NCBI RefSeq assembly: GCF_017349355.1
Contig: NZ_JAFMPM010000006.1
Location: 310,001 to 374,000 of the forward strand
DNA from: Thiothrix fructosivorans
Lineage (GTDB): Bacteria > Pseudomonadota > Gammaproteobacteria > Thiotrichales > Thiotrichaceae
Length of the DNA: 64,000 nt
Direction: 5' to 3'
Part shown: one piece after another, positions 1 through 8,551 of the stretch
Position numbering within the stretch: the first letter of the stretch is position 1
How the letters are laid out: every line of letters begins with the position of its first letter
Notes under the pieces: generated by a model
The model's input: the letters and a program-made list of their open reading frames with translations, nothing else
What the model was told of the DNA's origin: nothing
Database searches by the model: none
Position numbers and translations under genes: made by a program

Positions 1-139
1 CGCGATCCAAGAAATTACCCAGCAAACGGCTCGCTACAGCGAAGAAACCCGCGCACTGGTGACCGATCTCAATGCCACCGCTGCCGATTTACGCGGGGCA
101 ATTACGGACTTCACGCTGGCTGAAGAAAAACAAAAATGA
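1..139 (+). CDS. pilJ: Methyl-accepting chemotaxis protein, PilJ-like (C-terminal end only)
   Basis: The open frame enters from the left edge (codons start at base 2) and stops with TGA at 137-139, so only about 45 C-terminal residues are visible. They form an amphipathic, coiled-coil-like tail (TARYSEETRALVTDL) ending in a charged EEKQK, as expected after the signalling domain of a chemoreceptor. The next genes are a ChpA-type hybrid kinase and a CheW-like protein, which is the gene order of Pil-Chp operons controlling type IV pili, so PilJ is the best guess. The name rests on context; the diagnostic receptor hairpin lies outside the window. Confidence 0.6.
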   Translation, partial: AIQEITQQTARYSEETRALVTDLNATAADLRGAITDFTLAEEKQK

Positions 140-149
140 CAGGTGCAAT

Positions 150-1976
150 ATGATTTCGGATAAATCAAGTTTGGCTAGCCGTCTTGGATGGATCGTCAAG
201 GATGTTGAGCAAGCCATTGAGCAAGTGCGGCAAGCGTTTGGGCGTTACACCGAAACTACGGACAAGAGTGAGTTAAGTGGCTGCCGCGAAACATGCCGCC
301 AACTGAATGGCACATTGGAAGTCTTGGATGCCAGTGGCGTGAGTATGCTCAGTGGCGAACTCGTGCATTTGCTGGATGCGTTGATTCAAGGTCGGGTCGA
401 CAATTTGCGAGCAGCGCAGGATGCGGTGGCGGAAGGTTTATTGCAATTGTCGGAATACCTCAAGCATTTGCAGGAAGGCTATGCCGACTTGCCGATGATT
501 GTGTTGCCGACCTTGAACAATCTGCGGGCAGCGCGGGATGCTGATTTATTATCCGAGCATTTAGTGTTTTTGCCGCAAGACGGTCATGCTAGCGATGAAC
601 AGATCGGCACAGCGGAATACGTGGCGTTGCCGCTGGATCGCTTGCATCAGGTGAGTACTAAGTTACGGTTTTTCTTCCAAAAAGCGCTGTTGGGTTGGTT
701 TAAACACGAGCAGCCGCAACGCATGTTGCAAGCCGTGGGTAAAGTTACCGATAACATGATTAAGCTCAACCGTTCACAACGGGTGCGTTCGCTGTGGTGG
801 ATTGCGTCGGGTTTAGCCGAAGCCTTGGAACAGGAGCGCTTGGAGCACGGTGTTGCGGTCAAGATGTTGCTGGGACGGTTGGAGCGCGAAATTCGCCTGT
901 TCAGTGAAGTGGGCGAAGTCGGTTACGACAAGGGTTTGGCGGATGAATTACTGAAAAACTTGTTGTATTACGTGGGCTTGGCGGAAAACGGTGCGTCAAC
1001 CACGGATAAAGTGAAAGCCGCGTATCATTTGGATTTGTATCTGCCGCAAGGCGAAACACTGGATGAATTACGCCACTATTACACCACGCCGGGGCGCGAT
1101 ATGTGGCGGGCGGTGTCGTCTTCTGTCACCGAAGAATTACGCAGTTTGCAAGGCGTGTTGGATGCGATGCAAGACCGTGAGCGTCAGCCAGAATTGCTGG
1201 GTAAATTAGCGGATCGTACCGATAGTTTAGCCAGCACCTTGGCGATGTTGGGCTTGGGGCGTGCGTCGAGTTTAACGGCGGAATTGGTTACGGATTTGCG
1301 GGCGCGTTTAGCCAGCGGTACGGTGCAAGATTTGGAGGCGATGCTACACATTAGCACCCATTACGCCCGTTTAGAAAAAGTCTTGGGTGAATACGCCGAA
1401 ACGGGGCAGGATGTCACCGACACAATTTTCAGTCAGGATGGCGAAAACCAAGACCCCTCCGGCGAACGTTCGCTGCTCCGCACGACTTTGACCGAATTGA
1501 GCAAAGCGCAATCACGCATGGTGGCGTTTTACAAGGAAGGCTGGGCGTTTGTGTGTTTGGAAGAAGTCGCGACCTCGCTGGAAACCATCAGCGGCGCGTT
1601 GACGATGGCAAATGCCACCGAATTGTTGCCGATGGTGGATACGGCGTTGCGCTATGTGCGTGAAGATTTGTTAGTACGCAAACGTGAACCGTCGTTGGAT
1701 GAATTAGCCGTGTTTGCGGATGTGCTCACGCTGTTTGAAGCCTCGGTATCGGCGCGTTTGCATCATGACGATGACCTTGCATTGTTGCCGACGGGGTTTG
1801 CGAAGCTGCGCGAATTGGATGGTTTTAGCGATTTGAACTTGCTGGGTGAAGTCGATTTGACCGCGTTGGAAGCGGATGTTGTGGCAAAAAAAAAAGCACA
1901 ACAGCAAACACCCTCGACTTTACTGCAACGCTTACGGATGCCGCTCCAACAACCCACCGCTTACGCGATAGCTTAG
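150..1976 (+). CDS. chpA: ChpA-like chemotaxis hybrid kinase, N-terminal part (frame broken)
   Basis: A 608-residue helical protein matching the N-terminal part of ChpA/FimL-type proteins of the type IV pilus chemosensory system. I start it at ATG 150, which has AGGTG at 141-145 upstream; the frame is open further left but overlaps the preceding gene. No phospho-accepting Hpt histidine motif is visible in this part. The frame ends shortly after an A10 tract at 1886-1895. Reading one base back after the tract gives a continuous Hpt domain containing HTLKGSGRMAG, whose second half opens the next frame. This and the 2129-5065 frame are therefore one gene of roughly 1640 codons, broken by a frameshift, a sequencing error or a slippage site. 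Confidence 0.75.
   Translation: MISDKSSLASRLGWIVKDVEQAIEQVRQAFGRYTETTDKSELSGCRETCRQLNGTLEVLDASGVSMLSGELVHLLDALIQGRVDNLRAAQDAVAEGLLQLSEYLKHLQEGYADLPMIVLPTLNNLRAARDADLLSEHLVFLPQDGHASDEQIGTAEYVALPLDRLHQVSTKLRFFFQKALLGWFKHEQPQRMLQAVGKVTDNMIKLNRSQRVRSLWWIASGLAEALEQERLEHGVAVKMLLGRLEREIRLFSEVGEVGYDKGLADELLKNLLYYVGLAENGASTTDKVKAAYHLDLYLPQGETLDELRHYYTTPGRDMWRAVSSSVTEELRSLQGVLDAMQDRERQPELLGKLADRTDSLASTLAMLGLGRASSLTAELVTDLRARLASGTVQDLEAMLHISTHYARLEKVLGEYAETGQDVTDTIFSQDGENQDPSGERSLLRTTLTELSKAQSRMVAFYKEGWAFVCLEEVATSLETISGALTMANATELLPMVDTALRYVREDLLVRKREPSLDELAVFADVLTLFEASVSARLHHDDDLALLPTGFAKLRELDGFSDLNLLGEVDLTALEADVVAKKKAQQQTPSTLLQRLRMPLQQPTAYAIA
1886..1895 (+). repeat. A10 homopolymer at the chpA frame break
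   Basis: Ten consecutive A residues, read GCA AAA AAA AAA GCA in the upstream chpA frame. A shift of -1 here, or one extra A, joins that frame to the downstream one and restores an unbroken Hpt domain. The tract is a classic slippery sequence for polymerase or ribosome slippage, and also a common site of sequencing error. Confidence 0.7.
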
Positions 1977-2128
1977 GCGATGACATTTTCGATATTTTCA
2001 GTGAAGAAGTCACTGAGATTGCCGAAAACCTGCATCACTTATTCCCGCAATGGCAGCAAGCGCGTAAAGATCGGGCAGTACTGACGGAGATTCGCCGTGC
2101 GTTCCATACCCTCAAGGGCAGTGGGCGC

Positions 2129-5065
2129 ATGGCGGGGGCGTTTGCACTGGGGGATTTTGGTTGGATTCATGAAGACCTGTTGAATCATGTTCTGAATGGG
2201 CAAGTGGTCGCGGATGACCGTGTGGTGGAGCAAGTCGGCAAAGCAATTGTGGAATTGCAGGCGCGTTTGCCGTATTTCTTGGAAGCACAGCAAAAAGATG
2301 CGCGGGTGGAGGCGATGATTGCCGCCGCCGAAGCGGTGTTATTGCCGCCGGAAGCTGCGCCGCTAGAAATGTTTGATTTTTCTGCGCCAACCCCTGCGCC
2401 AGCCAAGATGGTTACGCCAGAACCGATCTTCGAATTGCCCCCCGAACCTATTCCACAACCAATCTTCGAATTGCCCCCCGAACCGCAGCCAGAAGAACCC
2501 ATGACAGCCCTGCCAGAGCTGTTGCCAGCGTTCACATTGCCCCCCGATCCAGAACCCGAACCCGAACCCGAACCCGATGACGCGGCGGAGGTGGATGCGG
2601 AGGCGCGGTTGATTTGGCAATTGTTCTGGGAAGAAGTCCCCGAACAACTGCAAGCCCTCGACCGTAACTTGCAACATTTACGCGATACCCCAGACGATCA
2701 GGACATTATTCACGAGCTGGAACGCGAATTCCACACCCTCAAAGGCGGGGCGCGGATGGCGCAATTGACCGCCTTAGCAGATGTCAGCCACGAAGCAGAA
2801 AGCCTGTTAAGCCGCTTGCACCATGTCAGCGGCGTAAGCGCGGCGGATATTGAAACCTTGCAAGTCGCGGTTGATCGTTTGCACCACTTGGCGGAAGAAT
2901 TTAGCCGCTATCCCAGTGCAACCGTTCCCGCCCCTGTGTCAGAACCTGTGCCGGAGCAGGTTGTTGTGCCGGAAGCGGTGGAATTGCCCGTCCCTGCGCC
3001 AGTGGCGGATACATGGGCGCGGCAAACTCGTCCTGTCACCCCGGAATCCGGCAGTTTGCTGGAGCGTTTATTGCAAGAGCAAGCCGATAGTTTGCCGGAT
3101 ATTGCCTTGCTGGATACGGTGGTGCGTCCGACTCCGGCGTTAGAAAGTGCTGAGGCGACGGCAGCGACAGTGAATCCGCACGAAACTATCCGTTTGCCTG
3201 CGGTGTTTGTGGATAGCTTGATTGATCGTGTGGTTGAGCTGAATGTGCAACAAGTGCACCTATCCGAACATTTCAGCAGCATGGGCATGGATGTGGATGA
3301 GTTGGTGCGTACCGTGGCACGCTTACGCCAACAAATCCGTGCCCTTGAGGTAGAAAGTGAAGCACGTATTCACGCCGGACGCAGCAAGCAATCCACGATC
3401 ACCAGCGCAACACCTACCAATAGTGATGGCTTTGACCCGCTGGAAATGGATCAATACGCCGAAATTCAGCGTGTGTCACGTTCCCTCGCCGAAAGCCTGA
3501 ATGACTTGGTGAATTTAGAGGTGGATCTCGCTGCGCAAGTGCGCAAAGGTGAGCAATTATTGCAAGCCGATATGCGTTCCACCCGCCAATTGCAACAGGA
3601 TTTGCTGGATACGCGCTTGGTCGCCGTGACCATGCTTGTGCCACGTTTGCGCCGTTTGACACGGCAAGTCGCAGGCGAATTGGGCAAGCAAGTCGCGCTA
3701 GAAGTCTTGGGTGAAGATTGCGAACTCGACCGCAATTTGTTGCAAAGCATGACCGCACCGTTGGAACACTTGATCCGTAATGCGATTTCACACGGGTTGG
3801 AATTGCCGGATGAGCGGGAAGCGCAAGGCAAGCCGCGTACCGGCAAAATCAGCCTGAGCATTAGCCGTGATGATGCGGAAATTGTGATCCGTTTCCGTGA
3901 TGATGGGCGTGGTTTGAACCGTGAGCGTTTGCGTGAACGTGCGTTGGAAATAGGCATTACCAGCAAAGGGCAAGAGTTGCTGGAAACCGAATTGGATCGC
4001 TTGATTTTGCGCCCCGGTTTTTCCACCGCGACCAGCATTAGCCAAATTGCAGGGCGTGGAATCGGTATGGATGTGGTGCATTCTGAGCTGAAAGCACTGG
4101 GTGGCAGTTTGCACATTAGCTCCAAACCCAATGAGGGCGTGGAATTTGCGATGCACTTACCGTTTACCTTGGTGGTGAATCCGGTCTTGCTGGCGGAGGT
4201 GCAAGGGCAACTCTATGCACTACCGATCAATGGCGTGCAGGGCTTGGCGCGGATTTCTGGGCGGCAGCTTCAGGAAACCTTGCAGGCGGAAGTGGCCTTG
4301 CTGGATTTTGCAGGTGAACCTTACGTCTTGCACCATCTGGCGGAAGTGCTGGGGGTGCAACGCTTTGAGCCAGTCTTTGAGGCGGAAGAACGTTTTCCGG
4401 TGGTGTTCATCCAATTGCAAGGGCAAGCCGTGGCGTGGGTGATTGATAGCATACGCGGGCGGCGCGAAGTGGTGTTACAACCGCTGGGAACATTGTTCAA
4501 AAACTGCCGCTTGTATTCGGCAGCGACGGTATCACCGGATGGCAGCGTATTTCTTGTGCCGGATATGGCGGAGCTGGCGCGGTTGGCGTTACTGGTGCAG
4601 CCGTTGGCGGAAACGTCCGCCGTGCTGGAAGAGCAACCTGCTGAACCCGTGGGACCACCGCGTGTGTTAGTGGTGGATGATTCCATTACGGTACGGCGCG
4701 TGACTGAGAAATTCCTCAGTACCCGTGATTACACAGTGTTTACCGCAAAGGATGGCATGGAGGCATTGGAACGGATGAGTGAATTCCAGCCGGATGTGGT
4801 GTTGCTGGATATTGAAATGCCGCGCATGGATGGCTTTGAGTTGCTGGGACATTTACGCCGTGACCCGCAATGGGCAAGGTTACCGATTATTATGATCAGC
4901 TCGCGCACCGCGCAAAAGCATCGCGAACACGCCGGTTCGTTGGGCGCAACCGGCTTCTTAGGGAAGCCGTATCAGAATGAAGTGCTGCTGGATGCCTTGC
5001 AAGAAGTGCTCGCCAGCGGTCACGCAACCGATAATACCCACGTGTGGGAGGGGCAAACAGTATGA
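2129..5065 (+). CDS. chpA: ChpA-like hybrid CheA kinase/response regulator, C-terminal part
   Basis: This part contains the catalytic core of a CheA-type histidine kinase controlling twitching motility. Visible in order are the second half of an Hpt domain, a Pro/Glu-rich linker, a second Hpt with HTLKGGARMAQ near residue 202, a dimerisation region, an HATPase domain (N box HLIRNAISHG near 543, G1 DDGRG near 590, G2 GRGIGMDVV near 641), a CheW-like domain, and a C-terminal receiver (VLVVDDS, LLDIEMPRMDG, GKPYQ). ATG 2129 is only the first start codon in this frame; homologous coding begins upstream at about 1896, so 2129 is unlikely to be a true start. The stop overlaps the CheW-like gene by ATGA. 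Confidence 0.85.
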   Translation: MAGAFALGDFGWIHEDLLNHVLNGQVVADDRVVEQVGKAIVELQARLPYFLEAQQKDARVEAMIAAAEAVLLPPEAAPLEMFDFSAPTPAPAKMVTPEPIFELPPEPIPQPIFELPPEPQPEEPMTALPELLPAFTLPPDPEPEPEPEPDDAAEVDAEARLIWQLFWEEVPEQLQALDRNLQHLRDTPDDQDIIHELEREFHTLKGGARMAQLTALADVSHEAESLLSRLHHVSGVSAADIETLQVAVDRLHHLAEEFSRYPSATVPAPVSEPVPEQVVVPEAVELPVPAPVADTWARQTRPVTPESGSLLERLLQEQADSLPDIALLDTVVRPTPALESAEATAATVNPHETIRLPAVFVDSLIDRVVELNVQQVHLSEHFSSMGMDVDELVRTVARLRQQIRALEVESEARIHAGRSKQSTITSATPTNSDGFDPLEMDQYAEIQRVSRSLAESLNDLVNLEVDLAAQVRKGEQLLQADMRSTRQLQQDLLDTRLVAVTMLVPRLRRLTRQVAGELGKQVALEVLGEDCELDRNLLQSMTAPLEHLIRNAISHGLELPDEREAQGKPRTGKISLSISRDDAEIVIRFRDDGRGLNRERLRERALEIGITSKGQELLETELDRLILRPGFSTATSISQIAGRGIGMDVVHSELKALGGSLHISSKPNEGVEFAMHLPFTLVVNPVLLAEVQGQLYALPINGVQGLARISGRQLQETLQAEVALLDFAGEPYVLHHLAEVLGVQRFEPVFEAEERFPVVFIQLQGQAVAWVIDSIRGRREVVLQPLGTLFKNCRLYSAATVSPDGSVFLVPDMAELARLALLVQPLAETSAVLEEQPAEPVGPPRVLVVDDSITVRRVTEKFLSTRDYTVFTAKDGMEALERMSEFQPDVVLLDIEMPRMDGFELLGHLRRDPQWARLPIIMISSRTAQKHREHAGSLGATGFLGKPYQNEVLLDALQEVLASGHATDNTHVWEGQTV
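2421..2576 (+). repeat. Tandem repeats encoding a Pro/Glu-rich linker in chpA
   Basis: Two near-identical 28-base copies at 2421-2448 and 2457-2484 (period 36) encode PIFELPPEP units. A CCCGAA run near 2555-2576 encodes alternating Glu-Pro. Together they form a flexible linker between the two Hpt domains that can change length by recombination or slippage. Confidence 0.7.
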
Positions 5066-5562
5066 ACCTTGGTAAACAACCCGCGATTAAAAGCCTGATT
5101 GTGCGCTTGCACAAAGGCAGTTTGATTTTACCTGTCAATCTGATGGCAGAATTGGTGACGGGGGGCGAACTCGTGCCCTCCGAACATCCCGGCGTAGAAG
5201 GTTGGTTGCATTGGCGCAATCGGCAAATCCCCGTGGTTTCTATCGAGTCCTTGTGTATGCAGGAAGAGGAAGGCGAGTCTGATGAAGGCAAGTGCCTGAT
5301 TTTGCATACGGTATCAGCGTTGCCCGGTTTACCCTTTATTGCGTTACGGGTGCAAGGCGGCTTGAATACGCTGGAAATTTTACCGGATACCTTGCGCGAT
5401 GATCACAGCGGCAATATGCAGCGCTGCCCGTATGTGGCACGACAGGTGCGTGCCTCACATTTGCTGTGCTTTATCCCCGATTTGCCCGCGATTGAAGCCG
5501 CGATTGCCGAAGTGCTGCAATTGACCGCCGAACAGCGCGAACCCGTGTTAGAGCAGGATTAA
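5062..5562 (+). CDS. CheW-like chemotaxis coupling protein (ChpC type)
   Basis: A 166-residue protein with the fold signature of CheW: hydrophobic beta-rich stretches (SLILPVNLMAELV, IPVVSIESL, FIALRVQG) and no catalytic domain. CheW-like proteins bridge chemoreceptors and CheA kinases on the cytoplasmic face of the membrane. The start is ATG 5062, which overlaps the chpA stop as ATGA, so the two are translationally coupled; an in-frame start at 5044 would lie deeper within chpA. It is the last gene of the Pil-Chp operon here and converges on the leftward gene at 5548 with a 15-bp overlap. ChpC is the likely ortholog, by position. Confidence 0.75.
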   Translation: MNLGKQPAIKSLIVRLHKGSLILPVNLMAELVTGGELVPSEHPGVEGWLHWRNRQIPVVSIESLCMQEEEGESDEGKCLILHTVSALPGLPFIALRVQGGLNTLEILPDTLRDDHSGNMQRCPYVARQVRASHLLCFIPDLPAIEAAIAEVLQLTAEQREPVLEQD

Positions 5563-6033
5563 CGACAGAAATACCGCCAGCATAAACGTCATCGCAATGG
5601 CGGCGTTCATGGTGTTGTGATTCATAATACGATCCATGAACACACTTTTCTCGGCAACATTACGCATCATTTCAATGCGTTGCTTGACGGGAAAGGTTTC
5701 CGGCTTTTCAAAATTAGCCGTGCCGCCTTTGAGGTTGATCAAAGGCACAAGCATACTGATATTGATGTGCGCTTGAATCGCATCTTGCGTGGGTCCGTCG
5801 TAATTCAACGTCCACGGGGCGGCGTATTCAAACGCTTCCATAACAAATGTTTCCCGCATTTTGTCTTGGCTTGCTTTGATGATGGCGCGGTTGCGTTCTA
5901 GCCCCTTCACTAGATCGTCTAAGCCCATCATCGGCATGGGTGGAGACATATGTACGTAGTAGTCCCGTCCACGTACCGCTATTTTTACTGTACCAGCGTA
6001 GTTGCTGGGTTCTGTGTTTTTTTCGTCAGCCAT
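5548..6033 (-). CDS. Unknown protein with a C-terminal membrane anchor
   Basis: A 161-residue protein I do not recognise. It has a mostly soluble, helical body with several Met-rich stretches (SPPMPMMGLDD) and one strongly hydrophobic segment at the extreme C-terminus (AIAMTFMLAVFLSLILL), suggesting a tail-anchored inner-membrane protein facing the cytoplasm. I start it at ATG 6033, which overlaps the end of apaH; a GTG at 6042 is an alternative. The overlap indicates co-transcription after apaH. Its 3' end overlaps the convergent CheW-like gene by 15 bp. Confidence 0.65.
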   Translation of the reverse strand: MADEKNTEPSNYAGTVKIAVRGRDYYVHMSPPMPMMGLDDLVKGLERNRAIIKASQDKMRETFVMEAFEYAAPWTLNYDGPTQDAIQAHINISMLVPLINLKGGTANFEKPETFPVKQRIEMMRNVAEKSVFMDRIMNHNTMNAAIAMTFMLAVFLSLILL

Positions 6034-6835
6034 AGTCGTCACATTGAATGCAGATTAATTGTTGATTGTTGTCGATTCTAAAAGCGCTGAGCTGACCGCC
6101 CCAAACACAGCCAGTATCCAGCGCAATGGTATTATTTCCATTATAGTACCCCAAAGTAGACCAATGACCAAACAGCACGGTTAACCCTAGGGATTGCTTT
6201 GTTGGATATTTAAACCACGGAATAAGTTCCGCAGTTTCTGATGGTTTCCCTTTGGCGTCAAAATCGAGGCTGCCATCGGGGTGGCAATAGCGCATTCGGG
6301 TGAAGGCATTGAGGATGTAACGGTGACGGTCGTGCCGTGCCAGCTTAGGATTCCACACATCGGGTTGGTCGCCGTAAACCTGCGCGAGCCACTGGGCAAC
6401 GTGCGGGCTGGCAAGTTCGTGTTCGACTTCGCGGGCGCAGGCTTGCGCGGTGGCTAAATCCCATTGCGGGGCAATTCCAGCGTGGCTCATGGCATAGCCC
6501 AGTTGCGTATCGACGTGCAGCAGGGGGCGTTGCGCAAGCCATGCCATTAAGTCGAGGTAATCGTGGGCTTCGGTCAGCATTTTCAGGCTTTTGTGCGGCT
6601 TGCGTAAACCGTGGAAGGCAGCCAGCAGGCTAATGTCGTGATTGCCGAGTACGCACACGGCAGCATCCCGCAGGGAACGCACGAAGCGTAAGGTTTCCAG
6701 CGATTGTTTGCCGCGATTCACCAGATCCCCCGCGAACCACAGCGTATCGTGGTGGGGGTCAAAGCGAAGTTTTTCCAACAGGCGCATGAGTGGGTCATAA
6801 CAGCCTTGTAAATCACCAATTGCGTAAGTTGCCAT
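6026..6835 (-). CDS. apaH: Bis(5'-nucleosyl)-tetraphosphatase, symmetrical
   Basis: ApaH hydrolyses diadenosine tetraphosphate to two ADP and can also remove Np4 caps from RNA. The 269-residue product has the metallophosphatase signatures in order: GDLQGC near the N-terminus, GDLVNRG, GNHD, and a late SHAGIAPQWD. I start at ATG 6835 (MATYAIGD), since the GDLQGC motif should lie within the first 15 residues. In E. coli apaH sits beside apaG; here apaG is about 29 kb away. The gene lies just downstream of the terminator of the BI-1 gene, so it is probably transcribed separately. Confidence 0.95.
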   Translation of the reverse strand: MATYAIGDLQGCYDPLMRLLEKLRFDPHHDTLWFAGDLVNRGKQSLETLRFVRSLRDAAVCVLGNHDISLLAAFHGLRKPHKSLKMLTEAHDYLDLMAWLAQRPLLHVDTQLGYAMSHAGIAPQWDLATAQACAREVEHELASPHVAQWLAQVYGDQPDVWNPKLARHDRHRYILNAFTRMRYCHPDGSLDFDAKGKPSETAELIPWFKYPTKQSLGLTVLFGHWSTLGYYNGNNTIALDTGCVWGGQLSAFRIDNNQQLICIQCDDYG

Positions 6836-6853
6836 CGTTAACGTTTCTCCCAA

Positions 6854-6882
6854 AACAAAAAAGGCATCCCGAAGGATGCCTT
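6854..6882 (-). terminator. Rho-independent terminator after the BI-1 family gene
   Basis: Read on the minus strand, an AAGGCATCC / GGATGCC stem with a four-base TTCG loop is followed by a T-rich run. It lies between the stop of the BI-1 gene (6911) and the apaH start (6835). Confidence 0.85.
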
Positions 6883-6910
6883 ATCAATACCGTAAAACAC
6901 CGCGCTGTGT

Positions 6911-7624
6911 TTAGTCTTGACCGGTCAAGCTCATCAGGAATTGCACAATGTAAAAGAACATTAAGCCCACGCTAGAGAACAGCGAGAGCGATGCCGCAAC
7001 GTGTTGTTGCGTATTGTATTCATGAATAATGTTAGAGGTACTGTACAGCACAGCCGCTGCGGCAAACACAATCATCACACCAGAGAATACCAAGCCTAGG
7101 GTGAAGCCAAACAAGACGCTTGCCAAAATGACACCGAGTGCCAGCATCCCGCCAATACTCAGGACAGGCCCCAGGAAAGAAAAGTTCTTACGGGTTGTAA
7201 ACGCCGTAAAGGTAATTCCTGCAACCAGTACCAAGGTCAGCAATGCCGCGTGGCTGAGTACATCTGGTGCTTTATTGAGGGCAATGTACAGCAGCGGCAT
7301 AAATACGATGGCTTCTGCTACCACGAATAAACCTAAGCCTGCGTACTGCATTTCCTTGGAAATAGCCGAATGCGCCCAGTTGTTCGCAACGTAAGATGCG
7401 CCCATGAACAAACCCATCACGACCAACCACATGAACATGCCACCGCCTTGCAGCAGGTGTACAAATGACTCAGCAATGCCGGATTGGATCAGCGCCGTTT
7501 CAACGCCGACAAACGCGAGGATTGCACCGCCTAAGTGCAGGTAAGTGCGCCGGATAAAACCAGCGCGTTCGGTTTCGCTAGCATTCGCTGCCAGTACCCC
7601 AGAGTGAATATCTAAATAGGCCAT
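6911..7624 (-). CDS. Bax inhibitor-1 / YccA family membrane protein
   Basis: A 237-residue integral membrane protein with about seven hydrophobic segments and the BI-1 family layout: a short soluble N-terminus with ERAGFIRRTY, and a late acidic motif (STSNIIHEY) before the last helix. Bacterial members include YccA, which modulates the FtsH protease, and YbhL; some conduct calcium. The exact role here cannot be told from sequence. A good terminator follows the gene. The upstream intergenic region carries a short TGTATG repeat. Confidence 0.88.
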   Translation of the reverse strand: MAYLDIHSGVLAANASETERAGFIRRTYLHLGGAILAFVGVETALIQSGIAESFVHLLQGGGMFMWLVVMGLFMGASYVANNWAHSAISKEMQYAGLGLFVVAEAIVFMPLLYIALNKAPDVLSHAALLTLVLVAGITFTAFTTRKNFSFLGPVLSIGGMLALGVILASVLFGFTLGLVFSGVMIVFAAAAVLYSTSNIIHEYNTQQHVAASLSLFSSVGLMFFYIVQFLMSLTGQD

Positions 7625-7650
7625 GTGATGCCTCCCTTGTTTGGTTTACG

Positions 7651-7680
7651 TGTATGTGTATGTGTATGAAATGATGATGA
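7651..7680. repeat. Short tandem repeats upstream of the BI-1 gene
   Basis: Three tandem copies of TGTATG (7651-7668) followed by an ATGATGATGA stretch lie in the 59-bp gap between the BI-1 start and the stop of the SPOR-domain gene. The BI-1 promoter or leader is probably here, so copy number could affect expression. Confidence 0.5.
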
Positions 7681-7683
7681 TCA

Positions 7684-8496
7684 TTACATACGTACAGCCA
7701 TTGGGCTAATTCCCATTCCAGATAAGGTTTGTTGCCACTTGTGGAACATTGCGGCGGAACTGGCAGGGCCGATTTTGACGCGATACCACGTTGCACCTTG
7801 CACATTAGCGGCTTCGATGCGGGTGTTCAGACCGTTTTGTTGCAGGCGCTGCTGCATGTTTGCTGCTTGGTCTTGGGTTTTGTAAGAACCAATTTGAAAA
7901 CCGTTGAAGCCGGTCGGTGTCGCCGAGGTTGGCGCAGGGGGAGCTTTCTTCTCTGGGACAGCGTTGGCTTTTTCGTGCAATTTTTCAGCAGTTTTTTCAG
8001 TGATCTTTTCAGGTGCTTTGTCGGGAGTCGCGGTTTTTTTCTCGGTTTCTGGCTTCTCAGGTGCTTTCTTTTTATCGGCGGCGGTTTTATCCGGCGCGGG
8101 CTGATTTGCGTTCATTTGCTGTTCTACTTGTGCGGACAGCGGTACGTCGATTTCCAGTTGTGGCAAGACGGCGTGATAACTGAAGCCGGGGGTTTCGTCG
8201 ATGGTTTCATTCGTTTGGGCAGGGCTATCTTGTAAGGATGCTGTGCCGTTATTGCCTTCGAGTGCTGCGGTGGTGTTGGGTGTAGCCGTTGGCGGCGTGA
8301 GCGCACTACTGGTATTCACCGTGGTGGTATCTGCTGAAGAGGGGGCGCTGGTATTGGCAACATTGCCTTTGTTGGCGAGTGCGTACATGCCTGCGCCGAT
8401 CAGTAGCCCAATGGCAACACCGCCGATCATCCAGCCCAGACCGTATTGCCCAAAGGCACTGCCTGCGGCTGATTGTTGTTTGAAATCTTTGGTCAT
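7684..8496 (-). CDS. SPOR-domain cell-division protein, FtsN-like
   Basis: A 270-residue bitopic protein. It has a short cytoplasmic N-terminus, one transmembrane helix (GWMIGGVAIGLLIGAGMYAL), a long low-complexity Thr/Ala/Lys/Glu-rich periplasmic linker, and a C-terminal SPOR domain (GFQIGSYKTQDQAANMQQRL ... YRVKIGP), which binds glycan strands stripped of side peptides at the septum. I start at ATG 8496 rather than further upstream inside priA, because the cytoplasmic tail should be short. The gene follows priA; FtsN also lies near priA in enterobacteria, which supports an FtsN-like role, although SPOR proteins such as DedD cannot be excluded. Confidence 0.8.
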   Translation of the reverse strand: MTKDFKQQSAAGSAFGQYGLGWMIGGVAIGLLIGAGMYALANKGNVANTSAPSSADTTTVNTSSALTPPTATPNTTAALEGNNGTASLQDSPAQTNETIDETPGFSYHAVLPQLEIDVPLSAQVEQQMNANQPAPDKTAADKKKAPEKPETEKKTATPDKAPEKITEKTAEKLHEKANAVPEKKAPPAPTSATPTGFNGFQIGSYKTQDQAANMQQRLQQNGLNTRIEAANVQGATWYRVKIGPASSAAMFHKWQQTLSGMGISPMAVRM

Positions 8497-8551
8497 CGTA
8501 GATGTCTCGATTTTAGGGATAGTGGTGAGTATAGCTATTTTCGAATCATTT

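Noticed and set aside
3466-4131. 221-codon minus-strand frame
   Set aside because: Ser/Arg-rich antisense translation of the CheA kinase core; not a gene.
7651-7680. CRISPR-like or phase-variable tandem repeat
   Set aside because: Only three 6-bp units, without spacers; noted as a small repeat only.
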